NCBI RefSeq assembly: GCF_000013865.1
Contig: NC_007948.1
Span: 4,517,001 to 4,581,000 of the forward strand
Source of the DNA: Polaromonas sp. JS666
Lineage (GTDB): Bacteria > Pseudomonadota > Gammaproteobacteria > Burkholderiales > Burkholderiaceae_C
DNA: 64,000 nucleotides
Reading direction: 5' to 3'
The notes under the pieces: generated by a model
What the model was told of the DNA's origin: nothing
What the model saw: only the letters and a program-made list of their open reading frames with translations
The model's database searches: none
Shown here: piece by piece, positions 28,600 through 37,363 of the stretch
How positions within the stretch are numbered: position 1 is the first letter of the stretch
How the letters are laid out: each line of letters begins with the position of its first letter
Position numbers and translations under genes: made by a program

Positions 28600-28808
28600 C
28601 CTGAGCTAGCCGCTGGTAAGCACTGTGTCCCCGGCGGATGTGGAAATGCTCGCACGAACGTGAGGTGTCGAGGCCGGGGCGGAATCGCTGCTGGATCCAT
28701 TGCTGCGGGCCCAAGAGACTGGCGCCCCCTCATTCCTAACTCGGAATGATGCTGATTTGCTATCGGCCTATGCTGAGAATGTCTGCTCACATACCGCATC
28801 GGCGAAGC

Positions 28809-28931
28809 TCACCACACGCCAAGTGGGTCTTTGCCGGGTCCACGGAAATGTGCAAAGTCCTTCACCAACAGGTCCACAAGGGCGTGGATCTTCGCCGGCA
28901 GTTGATTCATCGTCTGAACGACGACGTAGAT
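28809..28931 (-). pseudogene. LysR-family C-terminal remnant
   Basis: Reading on the minus strand gives IYVVVQTMNQLPAKIHALVD followed by LLVKDFAHFRGPGKDPLGVW and a stop. LPAKIHALVDLLV is the standard last helix of a LysR effector domain. Nothing upstream continues it: at 28930 the sequence switches to part of a hydroxyacid dehydrogenase on the other strand. It is therefore a 5'-truncated remnant of about 40 codons. Confidence 0.7.
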
Positions 28932-29145
28932 GTCTGCCGAGGGTGATGTCGAGGCGCTGCGCGCGCGGCGTATCGCGGGGGCCTACCTGGATGCTTTCGC
29001 GCACGAGCGCCTGGCGGAAGATTCGCCGCTGTGGGCGCTTTCGAATGTGATCGTCACACCCCACAGCGCCGGCTTTTCCGACGGCAACGAGGAGCGCGCG
29101 GAGCCCTTGGTGAATCTGGCAGGCGGTGCCGTGGCGCGGCCCTGA
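28930..29145 (+). pseudogene. D-2-hydroxyacid dehydrogenase C-terminal remnant
   Basis: 71 codons open from an ATG at 28930. RIAGAYLDAFAHERLAEDSP, then LWALSNVIVTPHSAGFSDGN is the end of an NAD-dependent hydroxyacid dehydrogenase, including the catalytic-site His in TPHSAGFS. The N-terminal three quarters (catalytic Arg/Glu and the NAD fold) are absent, so it cannot be active. The break coincides with the end of the LysR remnant on the opposite strand, marking a rearrangement junction. Confidence 0.75.
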
Positions 29146-29153
29146 GCTCGCGG

Positions 29154-29990
29154 CTACCGTGCGGGCGGCACTGTGCCGCGCTGCCCCGCGCGCATGGCCG
29201 CGCGTTCGAGTTCGCCGTTGCCGCGGACTTGCTCCGTAAAGGCCCGCAGGTAAGGCATGCCGGCGTCGCGGCCCTTGGGGATGGCCGGCGCGAGATGCTC
29301 CGTGCCCCAGCGGCCCTCCAGCACGCGCGCACCTGGCACCCGCTCCGCCAGCTCGAACAGAATGCCCTTGTTGGTCGCGTACGCATCGACCTCTTGGGCC
29401 TGAAGCGCCGCACGCGCGGCATCCAGCGTCGGGAAGCTACGCAGCCTGGCCTGCGTCAGGCGGGCGCCGAGCACCCGCTCGGAGGAGCTGCCCTGGCTGA
29501 CGCCGACTGTGACACCTGGCTGGTCCAGCCGCTCGACCGCCGTGACGCGCGACGTGGACGGCACCAGCACGCCGAGTTCGAGGTCCACGAGTGTCGGCGC
29601 GAAATCCACCATGCGCGCACGTTCAGCCGTGGCGTTGGTGATCGTGAAATCCGCATCGCCGCGCTGCAGCGCAGCCAAAGCCTCCGCCAGGCGCGGGTAG
29701 ACGGCGATTTGCACGGGCACGCCGAGCCTGACTGCCAGCGAGCGGCCGAGATCGACGCTGACACCCCGCATGCTCGCTGGCGGCGCCTGTTCGACCAGGG
29801 ACGTGGGACTGCCCGGATAAACCGCAACACGCAGCGTACCGGTGGGCGCAAGCGCTGCGCGCGCCGCCGCCGTGGGCTCGGTCGGCGCTGGCACTGCTGC
29901 GCAGCCGCTGAGGGACACTGCAACGGCGAGCACAGCTGCCAGCAGGCGCCGACGGGAGGGATCCTCGCGGCGCTTCGAGAAAGAAGGCAT
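29154..29990 (-). CDS. Amino-acid-type ABC substrate-binding lipoprotein (SBP_bac_3)
   Basis: 278 residues from ATG 29990 (GGAG upstream). A twin-arginine-like RRRLL region is followed by a hydrophobic stretch and a lipobox (VSLSGCAAV), so a lipoprotein. The family-3 fold shows in GTLRVAVYPGSPTSLVEQ, VSVDLGRSLAVRLGVPVQIA and ALQRGDADFTITNATAERAR. It would deliver an amino acid or other small anion, but no permease or ATPase gene is adjacent. It follows a Bug-type gene by 18 bases and may share its transcript. Confidence 0.82.
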   Translation of the reverse strand: MPSFSKRREDPSRRRLLAAVLAVAVSLSGCAAVPAPTEPTAAARAALAPTGTLRVAVYPGSPTSLVEQAPPASMRGVSVDLGRSLAVRLGVPVQIAVYPRLAEALAALQRGDADFTITNATAERARMVDFAPTLVDLELGVLVPSTSRVTAVERLDQPGVTVGVSQGSSSERVLGARLTQARLRSFPTLDAARAALQAQEVDAYATNKGILFELAERVPGARVLEGRWGTEHLAPAIPKGRDAGMPYLRAFTEQVRGNGELERAAMRAGQRGTVPPAR

Positions 29991-30008
29991 GGTGAAACTC
30001 CGCATCGC

Positions 30009-30977
30009 TCAGTCCGGCTTGATCTGCGCTTCGCGGATCAGCCTGGCGTAGCGCGCGCTTTCGTCCTGCAACAGCTTCGTGAACTGCGCCGGCGAACCGG
30101 GCAGCACTTCACCGCCCGCTGAAGAGAGCCGCTGGCGGACGTCATCGGAGGCGAGCGCCTTCTGGACTTCCGCATGCAGCCGCGTGGCAATCGGCTGTGG
30201 CAGGCCGGCGGGTGCGATGACGCCGTACCAGACCGAAGCTTCGAAGCCCGGAAAGCCGGATTCCGCCACCGTCGGCACCTCCGGGAAAATGCCAGCGCGT
30301 TGCGGCGTCATGACGGCCAGCACGCGCAGCTTGCCGCTGCGCACATGCGGCTGCACCTCCAGCGCGTTGACTGCGACGGCCTGCACATGGCCGCCCAGCA
30401 CGTCAGTAATCGCCTGCGAGCCGCCCTTGTAGGGCACGTGCGTGAACTTGATGCCCGCGACCCGCTCGAACAGTTCGATCGCCAGGTGCGGCGTCGAGCC
30501 GTTGCCGGGGGAGCCGTAACTGACCGGCGGATTGGCTTTGGCGGCCGCAATGAACTGCTGCAGGTTGCCGACCGGGGAAGTCGCTGCTACCGCCAGAACG
30601 ACGGGGACACGCCCCACCAAGGCGATCGGCGTGACGTCCCTGGACAAGTTGTAGGGCGCCGGTTGGTAGAGCGTGACATTGGCCGCCAATGCGTTGGCGG
30701 CAAGCATCAAGGTGTGGCCGTCGGCCGGGCCCTCGATCAGGGCACGCACGGCCACATTGGTGCCGGCGCCGGGGCGGTTCTCCACCATCACCGGCTGCCC
30801 GAGGCTTGGCTGCAGCTGCTGCGCGATGGAGCGTGCAATCAGGTCGACCGCGCCGCCGGCGGTGTAGCCAACGATCATGCGAAGCGGCCTGGAGGGAAAC
30901 GCGGGCTGGGCCGTCACGCCAGCAACCCCAAGGGGTCCGGCAAGAAGGGTCGCCAGGGCTTGTCGTCTATTCAACAT
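30009..30977 (-). CDS. Bug/TctC-family tripartite tricarboxylate binding protein
   Basis: 322 residues. The signal peptide (LATLLAGPLGVAGVTAQ) is followed by FPSRPLRMIVGYTAGGAVDL, the phosphate-loop-like start typical of Bug proteins. VENRPGAGTNVAVRAL and YGSPGNGSTPHLAIELF are conserved ligand-loop segments. Bug receptors bind carboxylates and often have no dedicated TctAB membrane partner nearby, as here. An upstream porin gene reads in the same direction, with an intrinsic terminator between them. Confidence 0.9.
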   Translation of the reverse strand: MLNRRQALATLLAGPLGVAGVTAQPAFPSRPLRMIVGYTAGGAVDLIARSIAQQLQPSLGQPVMVENRPGAGTNVAVRALIEGPADGHTLMLAANALAANVTLYQPAPYNLSRDVTPIALVGRVPVVLAVAATSPVGNLQQFIAAAKANPPVSYGSPGNGSTPHLAIELFERVAGIKFTHVPYKGGSQAITDVLGGHVQAVAVNALEVQPHVRSGKLRVLAVMTPQRAGIFPEVPTVAESGFPGFEASVWYGVIAPAGLPQPIATRLHAEVQKALASDDVRQRLSSAGGEVLPGSPAQFTKLLQDESARYARLIREAQIKPD

Positions 30978-30993
30978 GCAAGTGCCTTCTAAA

Positions 30994-31033
30994 GAAAAAA
31001 ATGAAGCCTGGTTGCTTGTGCAAGAGGCTTCAA
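30994..31033 (-). terminator. Intrinsic terminator of the porin gene
   Basis: TGAAGCCT (31002-31009) pairs perfectly with AGGCTTCA (31025-31032). An inner CTTG/CAAG pairing extends the stem. Read on the minus strand it is followed by seven Ts (complement of 30995-31001). It lies 25 bases past the porin stop. Confidence 0.82.
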
Positions 31034-31057
31034 AACTGGAGAGCCTGGGGAGTACAG

Positions 31058-32131
31058 TTAGAACGCGTGCGTAATGCCCAGACTGACGCCATTGGACGTC
31101 GACTTGTTACCCGCCCCCAGGTAATTGCCCTTCCAGCGCGTTGTATCCAGCTCCAGGTACACCTTGCTGCGTCGCGAGAGCTTGTACTCGACGAAGGCGA
31201 GCAAGCGCTTGAAGCCGTCGTCGGGCTGCGCAGTGCGGCGGCGATCCACCTTGTAGTACCCGGCCAGGAGATCGATGGCGGGTGCAATGGAATAGTTGAC
31301 GCCGCCGGCAACGATGCGGTTGGTAGCCTCGGCGGTCGCTGAGGTGAAGCCGCGGTTGTAACCCATGTTCGCCATGACGCGCAGCGACGGAAGTGCGAGC
31401 CAGCTGGCGCCCACGTTCGCGGCCGTCAACCGCCGGTCGTTGGCATCCTTGAAGCGGGTGTACGCCGTCGTGATCTTCAGCTCTTCCGTCAGGTAGTCGA
31501 CTCCCAGTCCTGAAGTGCTTTTCCTGGAGGACGACTGCGCCACTTCGCCAAAGCTGTGCATCGCGCGAGCCACCACGGGGCCGATCGGAACCGAGTACTT
31601 GATCGAGTTGTTCTGCCGGTTCGACGCAGTACTGGAGCCCGTGGTGCCGTACTCGACACCGAGCTGATGGCCCGTGAGACTGACGTTCTGAATGTTCGGG
31701 TTCAGACCCGCGAACCTGAGCCCGATCGGGTCGGCAACGCCAGCGGAGTCAGCGAGCAATGTGTTCTGACGACCCACTGTCGTCGTACCCCACGCTCCGG
31801 CGAGTCCGACGGTCGAGGCGCGGTCAAAGTAGGTGACCGCATTGGCCTGAGTGCCCGTATCGACGTTGATTCCAGATTCCAGATTGAACGTCGCGCGCAG
31901 CCCGCCGCCAAGATCCTCGGTTCCGCGAAGGCCCCAGCGGCTCGTGGGGCCCACGCCGCTCGCAACAACGGTGGTGTCAACCGGCGATCGCCCGTAGGTA
32001 CTCGTCAGGCCAGTCTGGGAGCGGACAGCCACATTGAGGATCCCGTACAGGGTCACCGAGGAAGCGGTTTGCGCCATGACTGGCATGGCAAGGGATACCG
32101 CTGCAGCGGCCAGAATTTGTCTCTTCGTCAT
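31058..32131 (-). CDS. Gram-negative porin (OmpC-like, porin_4)
   Basis: 357 residues from ATG 32131, preceded by GGAGAAGG. Signal peptide MTKRQILAAAAVSLAMPVMA, then QTASSVTLYGILNVAV, the classical first strand. SRWGLRGTEDLGGGLRATFN is the conserved porin segment. It ends in GVSLGITHAF, a C-terminal phenylalanine needed for barrel assembly. It probably forms the trimeric outer-membrane channel for the carboxylates handled by the neighbouring Bug proteins (inference). A long in-frame upstream extension has no signal peptide character and is excluded. Confidence 0.92.
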   Translation of the reverse strand: MTKRQILAAAAVSLAMPVMAQTASSVTLYGILNVAVRSQTGLTSTYGRSPVDTTVVASGVGPTSRWGLRGTEDLGGGLRATFNLESGINVDTGTQANAVTYFDRASTVGLAGAWGTTTVGRQNTLLADSAGVADPIGLRFAGLNPNIQNVSLTGHQLGVEYGTTGSSTASNRQNNSIKYSVPIGPVVARAMHSFGEVAQSSSRKSTSGLGVDYLTEELKITTAYTRFKDANDRRLTAANVGASWLALPSLRVMANMGYNRGFTSATAEATNRIVAGGVNYSIAPAIDLLAGYYKVDRRRTAQPDDGFKRLLAFVEYKLSRRSKVYLELDTTRWKGNYLGAGNKSTSNGVSLGITHAF

Positions 32132-32258
32132 CTTTCTTTTCCTTCTCCAAGTGGTTGTTGGGTTCTTCTGCAACGGTGATCGCTGCAGCCCGCCACACGC
32201 GGCACGGGCAGCTATGTCTGATGGGTTTGGTTGGCGCGGGTGTGCGTTGGGCGCAACA

Positions 32259-33284
32259 CTACTGGCGCGGCACGTTGGCACGCGCAATCACCGCCGACCA
32301 CCTCCGGATTTCGGAGGCGAGCAGGTCCGCCAACTGTTCCGGCGTTCCGCCTGCAGGCGTGACATTCAATTCGGCGAGTTGCTTTCGCAGATCCGGATTG
32401 GCAAGCGCCTTTCCCAGTTCGCGATTGAGCAAGGCAATGACCTGCGGCGGCGTGCGAGCGGGGGCGGCCAAAGCGTTCCAGGAAGCAACGTCGAATCCGC
32501 GAACGCCGCTTTCCGCCACCGTCGGGACCGCCGGCAACGCAAGCGCGCGCCTGGCGCCCATGACAGCCAGAGGCCGAACCGCTTTCGAAGCGATCTGCCC
32601 CATCATCGGCCCCAGGATTTCCACAGCCACGTCCACCTGCGCGCCACGCAAAGCGGTTAGAACGGCCGGTGAACCATTGAACGGGATGACCTGAACGTCG
32701 ACCCCGGCACTGGTCTTGAGCAGCTCGGCCGCCAGGTGTTGCGTACTGCCGATATTGATCGTCGCCACATTCAGCTTGCCAGGGTTGGCCTTCGCGTACG
32801 CGAGAAGCTCTTGCATTGAACTGAACCGCCCGTTGGCCGCTGTGAGGATCGCGAGGTCGAAATAGCCCAGAGTACTTACGGGCGCGAAGTCCTTTTGGGG
32901 ATCGAACGGCAGCGACTTGAACAAGCCTGCACTCACTGCCGTGCCGTTGCTCATGAGGAGCAGCGTGTGGCCGTCCGGTTCCGCCCTCGCCACCGTTTCA
33001 CCGGCAACGATGCCTCCGGCGCCCGGCTTGTTCTCGACAATGACGCTCTGGCGCAGGCCTTCTCCCAGTTTCTGGGCCACAGCGCGCGCCGTGAGGTCCG
33101 CGATTCCCCCCGCGCCGAACGGCACGACGATTCTGATCGGCTTGGACGGGAATGTCTGTGCTGCGCTCAGCCTGGGAAGCACCGCACCCAGAGCTCCGGC
33201 CGCAAGCAGGTGTCTCCTGTCAATCATGTGCGCGCTCGAATGTTCGCGCCCGATGTCGTACGGCGAGCTGTTCGCTAGCTTCAT
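32259..33284 (-). CDS. Bug/TctC-family tripartite tricarboxylate binding protein
   Basis: 341 residues from ATG 33284, which has a perfect AAAGGAGA site. The signal peptide then has an unusually long n-region before DRRHLLAAGALGAVLPRLSA. ATG 33227 would give a more normal export signal. The mature protein opens QTFPSKPIRIVVPFGAGGIA and carries VENKPGAGGIVAGETVARA and TINIGSTQHLAAELL. Ligand unknown, probably an aromatic or aliphatic carboxylate given the nearby ligIJK genes. No TctAB permease is present in the window. Confidence 0.9.
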   Translation of the reverse strand: MKLANSSPYDIGREHSSAHMIDRRHLLAAGALGAVLPRLSAAQTFPSKPIRIVVPFGAGGIADLTARAVAQKLGEGLRQSVIVENKPGAGGIVAGETVARAEPDGHTLLLMSNGTAVSAGLFKSLPFDPQKDFAPVSTLGYFDLAILTAANGRFSSMQELLAYAKANPGKLNVATINIGSTQHLAAELLKTSAGVDVQVIPFNGSPAVLTALRGAQVDVAVEILGPMMGQIASKAVRPLAVMGARRALALPAVPTVAESGVRGFDVASWNALAAPARTPPQVIALLNRELGKALANPDLRKQLAELNVTPAGGTPEQLADLLASEIRRWSAVIARANVPRQ

Positions 33285-33441
33285 CCAAGTCTCCTTTGAT
33301 CTAATGCTGCGAGCGTCTCCTATCGGGCAACATAGAGCAATCCGGCTACTTCACTAGCTGATAGATGAAAAAGGCATAGCTCATCCTGATCGCCTCGGTC
33401 AGCGGTCAGCGGTCAGCGCAGTGCACTATTTGCAGGATTGA

Positions 33442-33861
33442 CTTGATGCGCCGCTCTACACCTCGGTAGCCAATGGCGAGCTATCGTTCGCACTGGGCTC
33501 CAGCGGAAGCACCGGCTCGCTGTACCGCGCCGGCAAACTCGGCTACCTGGCCGTGGCCGCGCCCAAGCGGCTCGCGGCCTTCCCGGATGTTCCGACCTTC
33601 GGCGAGGCGGGCGGCCCGCCAAACTTCGAGGTCAGCGGCTGGACCACGCTGGCGGCCCCTCCCAATCTTCCTCGCGCGGTGACAGACAAAATTCGCCGCG
33701 ACATCGAAAAGGCCTTGTCCGAACCCAGCGTGCTGGAGAAGTTCGCCAGCTTCGGCTACGAGCCGTTTCCCACCACGCGCGATGGCTTTGCCCGCTACAT
33801 CAAGGATGAATCAGCCGCGATGGCTGACGTGATCCGCGCCACCAGGTCATCGCTTGATTGA
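33442..33861 (+). pseudogene. Truncated Bug/TctC binding protein gene
   Basis: An open stretch from the in-frame TGA at 33439 to the stop at 33861 reads PLYTSVANGELSFALGSSGS, then TGSLYRAGKLGYLAVAAPKR, LAAFPDVPTFGEAG and the Bug C-terminal helices ending DVIRATRSSLD. This is the last third of a Bug protein. The signal peptide and N-lobe are missing and I find no start with a ribosome site. It is probably a remnant left by rearrangement between Bug paralogues. Confidence 0.78.
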
Positions 33862-33920
33862 GGTAACTCTTCCTCGAGCTTCGCTTGTACCAACCCTTGA
33901 GATTGGCGGCCGGGCGGCAC

Positions 33921-34829
33921 TCATTGGGCCAGCAGCTTCAGAGCCATTTTCTGGATCAGTTCCAGCATCGCCTTTTGCGTGAGTGTCGCCGGGCGCCGCG
34001 AGCTCATCGCCATCACCAGCTTGGTACGCAGGCTGGGCGCGCTGATCGGCCGTGTCACGAAAGCCTGCGGTCGCGCGGCGGTGGCGACGGCATTGCGTGG
34101 CAAGATGGCACTGCCCGCGCCGTCCTCGACCAGATCGAGAATCGCTGCAACGCCATCGATCTCCAGAGCCACCTGCGGCCGGCAACCCAGGTGGGCCATC
34201 TCGGTTTCCACGAGCATCCTGATCGCATTGGGGCGGCTCGGAATCACCAGCGGCAGGCTGGCTACTTCGCGCAGCGATATCGCCCTCGCCTTCGCCGCGG
34301 GCAGTGCCTTGCCGGTCCTGCGCTGTACCACGAATAGTTGCTCTTCGAGCAAGGGGGTAAGTTCCACGTCGGGCGTCTGGACGGCGTTGTACAGCAATGC
34401 GATATCTAGCCGACCGTTGATGAGCGACTCATGCATCGCCACCGATAGGCCCTCCGTGACGGACAGTGCGGCTTCCGGCATGCGCTTTCGAACTTCGCGA
34501 AGAAGCGGAACAGTGAGCGCCTTGGCCACACTGGGCGGCAGGCCGATTGCAACCCGGCCGGCGAGAGCGCCGCGTACGCGGCCCAGTTCCTCGCGTGCAC
34601 GCTCGACCTGATGCAAAATGCCGCGTCCGTGCTCCAGCAGAAGCCTGCCGGCATCGGTAGGCACGGCACCCCTGCCGTTGCGGGTCAGCAGACTCTGGCG
34701 CAATTCCACTTCGAGCAGCCGAACCTGACGGCTGAGCGCTGGCTGCGCAATATCCAGTGCGAGCGCGGCCCGCGTAAAGCTGCCCAGCTCGGCGACACGA
34801 ACAAAGTACTCCAGCTGCCGAAGGTCCAT
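33921..34829 (-). CDS. LysR-family regulator (likely of the lig genes)
   Basis: 302 residues. The N-terminal helix-turn-helix is MDLRQLEYFVRVAELGSFTR, then LALDIAQPALSRQVRLLEVE. Effector domain from about residue 90. It is divergent from the modA-like/ligJKI genes, with 108 bases between starts, so control of that operon is the simplest reading (inference). In PCA 4,5-cleavage clusters a LysR protein responding to protocatechuate or a pyrone/oxo-acid intermediate is usual (family knowledge). Confidence 0.88.
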   Translation of the reverse strand: MDLRQLEYFVRVAELGSFTRAALALDIAQPALSRQVRLLEVELRQSLLTRNGRGAVPTDAGRLLLEHGRGILHQVERAREELGRVRGALAGRVAIGLPPSVAKALTVPLLREVRKRMPEAALSVTEGLSVAMHESLINGRLDIALLYNAVQTPDVELTPLLEEQLFVVQRRTGKALPAAKARAISLREVASLPLVIPSRPNAIRMLVETEMAHLGCRPQVALEIDGVAAILDLVEDGAGSAILPRNAVATAARPQAFVTRPISAPSLRTKLVMAMSSRRPATLTQKAMLELIQKMALKLLAQ

Positions 34830-34937
34830 GAATCACAGTTTAGCGACAAAGCGGGCGGTCAGGTATAACCGATTGTTCTAGCTGATAGTGCGGCTGATGG
34901 CTTCCATGTGAGATGCGGTGCGAAGCAAAATTGCCGC

Positions 34938-35624
34938 ATGGCATCGATCAAGGGAATTTCGTCCATGGCCACCCGCCTGGTGCTTGGCGAATTGGCTGCG
35001 GCATATACGCATCGTTCAGGCGACGCCGTCGACATTGAATCTGTCGGCGGCCTCGACGCGGCTCGCCGGGTCGAAGCCGGGGAGCCATTCGACGTCGTCT
35101 TTCTGGCGTCCAGCGCGATCGACAAACTCGTCGCATCGGGCTGTGTGGTCGAGGGCAGCCAGATCGACCTGGTCCATTCGGATGTCGCCGTCGCTGTGCG
35201 TGCCGGCTCACCAAGGCCGGACATCGCCACCGAGGGCGCCGTGCGTCGCGCGGTGCAAGAGGCCGAGACGATCGGCTACTCCACGGGCCCAAGCGGCGTG
35301 GCGCTGACACAACTCTTTGAGCGCTGGGGGATCGCCTCCGAGATCCAGCCACGCATCGTGCATGCGCCGCCTGGCGTTCCGGTCGGCGAATTGGTCGCGC
35401 GCGGCGAGGTGGCTCTGGGCTTTCAGCAGCTGAGCGAACTGATGCACCTCGAGGGCATCGACGTGGTCGGCCGATTGCCCCCCGCCATCCAGATCACCAC
35501 CACCTTCTCCGCGGGCCTTTGCTGTGCATCGACGCACGGCCAGGAAGTGCGCCGCATGCTCGACTTCATGGGTTCACGTGCCGCTGCCGAAGCGAAGCGC
35601 CGTCACGGCATGGAACCCGCCTGA
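34938..35624 (+). CDS. ModA-like substrate-binding-fold protein without export signal
   Basis: 228 residues from ATG 34938. It has the molybdate-binding-like fold: KGISSMATRLVLGELAAAY, then EAGEPFDVVFLASSAIDKL and a C-terminal HGQEVRRMLDFMGSRAAAE. Unlike true ModA it has no signal peptide in any plausible start, so it would stay in the cytoplasm. It opens the operon leading to ligJ, whose start is 17 bases after its stop. Similar ModA-like genes accompany aromatic-acid clusters, but the role is not established. It may sense or buffer a pathway intermediate rather than transport molybdate. Confidence 0.7.
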   Translation: MASIKGISSMATRLVLGELAAAYTHRSGDAVDIESVGGLDAARRVEAGEPFDVVFLASSAIDKLVASGCVVEGSQIDLVHSDVAVAVRAGSPRPDIATEGAVRRAVQEAETIGYSTGPSGVALTQLFERWGIASEIQPRIVHAPPGVPVGELVARGEVALGFQQLSELMHLEGIDVVGRLPPAIQITTTFSAGLCCASTHGQEVRRMLDFMGSRAAAEAKRRHGMEPA

Positions 35625-35641
35625 ATCACAAGGAAAACACA

Positions 35642-36670
35642 ATGATCATCGATTGCCACGGCCACTACACCACCGCGCCCAAGGCGCTGGAGGAATGGCG
35701 CAACAGGCAGATTGCGGGCATCAAGGATCCGTCAATGATGCCGAAGGCGTCGGACCTGAAAATCAGCGACGACGAACTGCGCGAGTCCATCGAGAGCAAC
35801 CAGCTGCGCCTGATGAAAGAGCGCGGCAGCGACATCACCTTGTTCTCGCCGCGCGCGAGCTTCATGGCCCATCACATCGGTGACTTCAATGTGTCGTCGA
35901 CCTGGGCGGCGATTTGCAACGAACTCTGCTTTCGCGTCAGCAGGCTGTTCCCGGACCACTTCGTGCCGGTCGCCATGCTGCCGCAGTCGCCCGGCGTGGA
36001 CCCCAAGACGTGCATTGCGGAACTGGAGAAATGCGTCAAGGAATACGGCAGCGTCGGCATCAACCTGAACCCCGATCCTTCTGGCGGCCACTGGAATTCT
36101 CCGCCGCTTTCGGACAAGCACTGGTACCCCATCTACGAGAAGATGGTCGAGTACGACCTGCCGGCGATGATTCACGTCAGCACCAGCTGCAACGCGTGCT
36201 TTCACACCACCGGCGCGCACTACCTGAACGCGGATACGACGGCCTTCATGCAGTGCCTGACCTCCGACCTGTTCAAGGACTTCCCGACACTTCGCTTTCT
36301 GATTCCACATGGCGGCGGCGCAGTACCCTACCACTGGGGGCGCTTTCGCGGCCTCGCCCAGGAGCTGAAGAAGCCGCTGCTGTCCGAACACCTGCTGAAC
36401 AACATCTTCTTCGACACCTGCGTGTACCACCAGCCGGGCATCGACCTACTCAACACCGTGATCCCGGTGAAGAACGTCTTGTTCGCGTCCGAAATGATCG
36501 GCGCCGTCCGTGGCATCGATCCGCAGACCGGCCACTACTACGACGACACCCAACGCTACATCCAGGCCTCGAAGATCCTGAGCGATGAAGACAGACACCA
36601 GATTTACGAAGGCAATTCGCGGCGAGTCTTCCCGCGGCTCGATGCGCTGTTGAAAGCGAAAGGACTCTGA
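35642..36670 (+). CDS. ligJ: 4-Oxalomesaconate hydratase
   Basis: 342 residues, amidohydrolase superfamily. It hydrates 4-oxalomesaconate to 4-carboxy-4-hydroxy-2-oxoadipate in the protocatechuate 4,5-cleavage/gallate pathway. [10 protein letters not shown] gives the N-terminal metal-binding H-x-H, and [11 protein letters not shown] and [18 protein letters not shown] carry further active-site His residues. The start ATG 35642 has AAGGAAAA upstream; the preceding in-frame codons belong to the end of the ModA-like gene in another frame. It is two bases before ligK. Confidence 0.9.
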   Translation: MIIDCHGHYTTAPKALEEWRNRQIAGIKDPSMMPKASDLKISDDELRESIESNQLRLMKERGSDITLFSPRASFMAHHIGDFNVSSTWAAICNELCFRVSRLFPDHFVPVAMLPQSPGVDPKTCIAELEKCVKEYGSVGINLNPDPSGGHWNSPPLSDKHWYPIYEKMVEYDLPAMIHVSTSCNACFHTTGAHYLNADTTAFMQCLTSDLFKDFPTLRFLIPHGGGAVPYHWGRFRGLAQELKKPLLSEHLLNNIFFDTCVYHQPGIDLLNTVIPVKNVLFASEMIGAVRGIDPQTGHYYDDTQRYIQASKILSDEDRHQIYEGNSRRVFPRLDALLKAKGL

Positions 36671-36672
36671 CC

Positions 36673-37356
36673 ATGACGACACTCGGAATCGTCAAACGCA
36701 ACATCGTTCGCGCAGACCGCGGCGCCATTGAAACGCTGGGCCGCGTCGGCTCGGCCACATCGCACGAAGCCATGGGCCGGGTCGGCCTGATGAAACCCTA
36801 TATGCGGCCCATCTATCCCGGCGCGCAGGTCGCAGGCCCGGCTGTGACGGTACTGCTGCATCCGGGCGACAACTGGATGATGCATGTGGTTGCCGAACAG
36901 ATCCAGCCCGGCGATGTCGTCGTGGCCGCCATCACGGCCGAATGCACCGACGGCTATTTCGGTGACCTGCTCGCTACCTCGTTCATGGCGCGTGGCGCAG
37001 TCGCGCTGGTCATCGACGCGGGCTGCCGCGACATCAAAACGCTGAAAGAGATGGGCTTCCCGGTCTGGAGCAAGGCGATCAGCGCCAAGGGCACCATCAA
37101 GGCCACGCTCGGCTCCGTGAACATCCCCGTCGTTTGCGCGAGCGCGCTGGTCAATCCCGGTGACGTGATCGTTGCGGATGACGACGGCGTCACCGTGGTT
37201 CCCGCGGATTGGGCCGTGAAGACCGCTGAAGCCGCCGCGACCCGCGAAGCCCTGGAAGGGGAAAAACGGGCCAAGCTCGCCGCAGGTGTGCTGGGCCTGG
37301 ACATGTACAGGATGCGCGAGCCGCTTGAGAAGGCCGGCCTGAAGTACATCGATTGA
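36673..37356 (+). CDS. ligK: 4-Carboxy-4-hydroxy-2-oxoadipate aldolase
   Basis: 227 residues, RraA-like class II aldolase. It splits 4-carboxy-4-hydroxy-2-oxoadipate to pyruvate and oxaloacetate using a divalent metal. [14 protein letters not shown] is the substrate loop. [20 protein letters not shown] has the G-D/R-D pattern, with metal-site Asp in VIDAGCRDI. The length is typical. It begins two bases after ligJ and ends seven before ligI, so the three are one operon. Confidence 0.9.
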   Translation: MTTLGIVKRNIVRADRGAIETLGRVGSATSHEAMGRVGLMKPYMRPIYPGAQVAGPAVTVLLHPGDNWMMHVVAEQIQPGDVVVAAITAECTDGYFGDLLATSFMARGAVALVIDAGCRDIKTLKEMGFPVWSKAISAKGTIKATLGSVNIPVVCASALVNPGDVIVADDDGVTVVPADWAVKTAEAAATREALEGEKRAKLAAGVLGLDMYRMREPLEKAGLKYID

Positions 37357-37363
37357 GCCCTGC

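Larger units (their letters stand above)
28011..28808. other. Gene-poor debris downstream of the ATPase module
   Basis: About 800 bases of mixed base composition with no frame I can support as a gene. It contains two structured elements listed separately (hairpin 28255-28283 and palindrome 28573-28599). The region joins the low-GC ATPase module to the truncated genes at 28.8-29.1 kb and looks like an accumulation of insertion scars. Confidence 0.5.

Noticed and set aside
28289-28714. 141-codon minus-strand frame in the debris zone
   Set aside because: Basic, low-complexity, no start signal; part of it covers a palindromic repeat, so it is probably not a gene.
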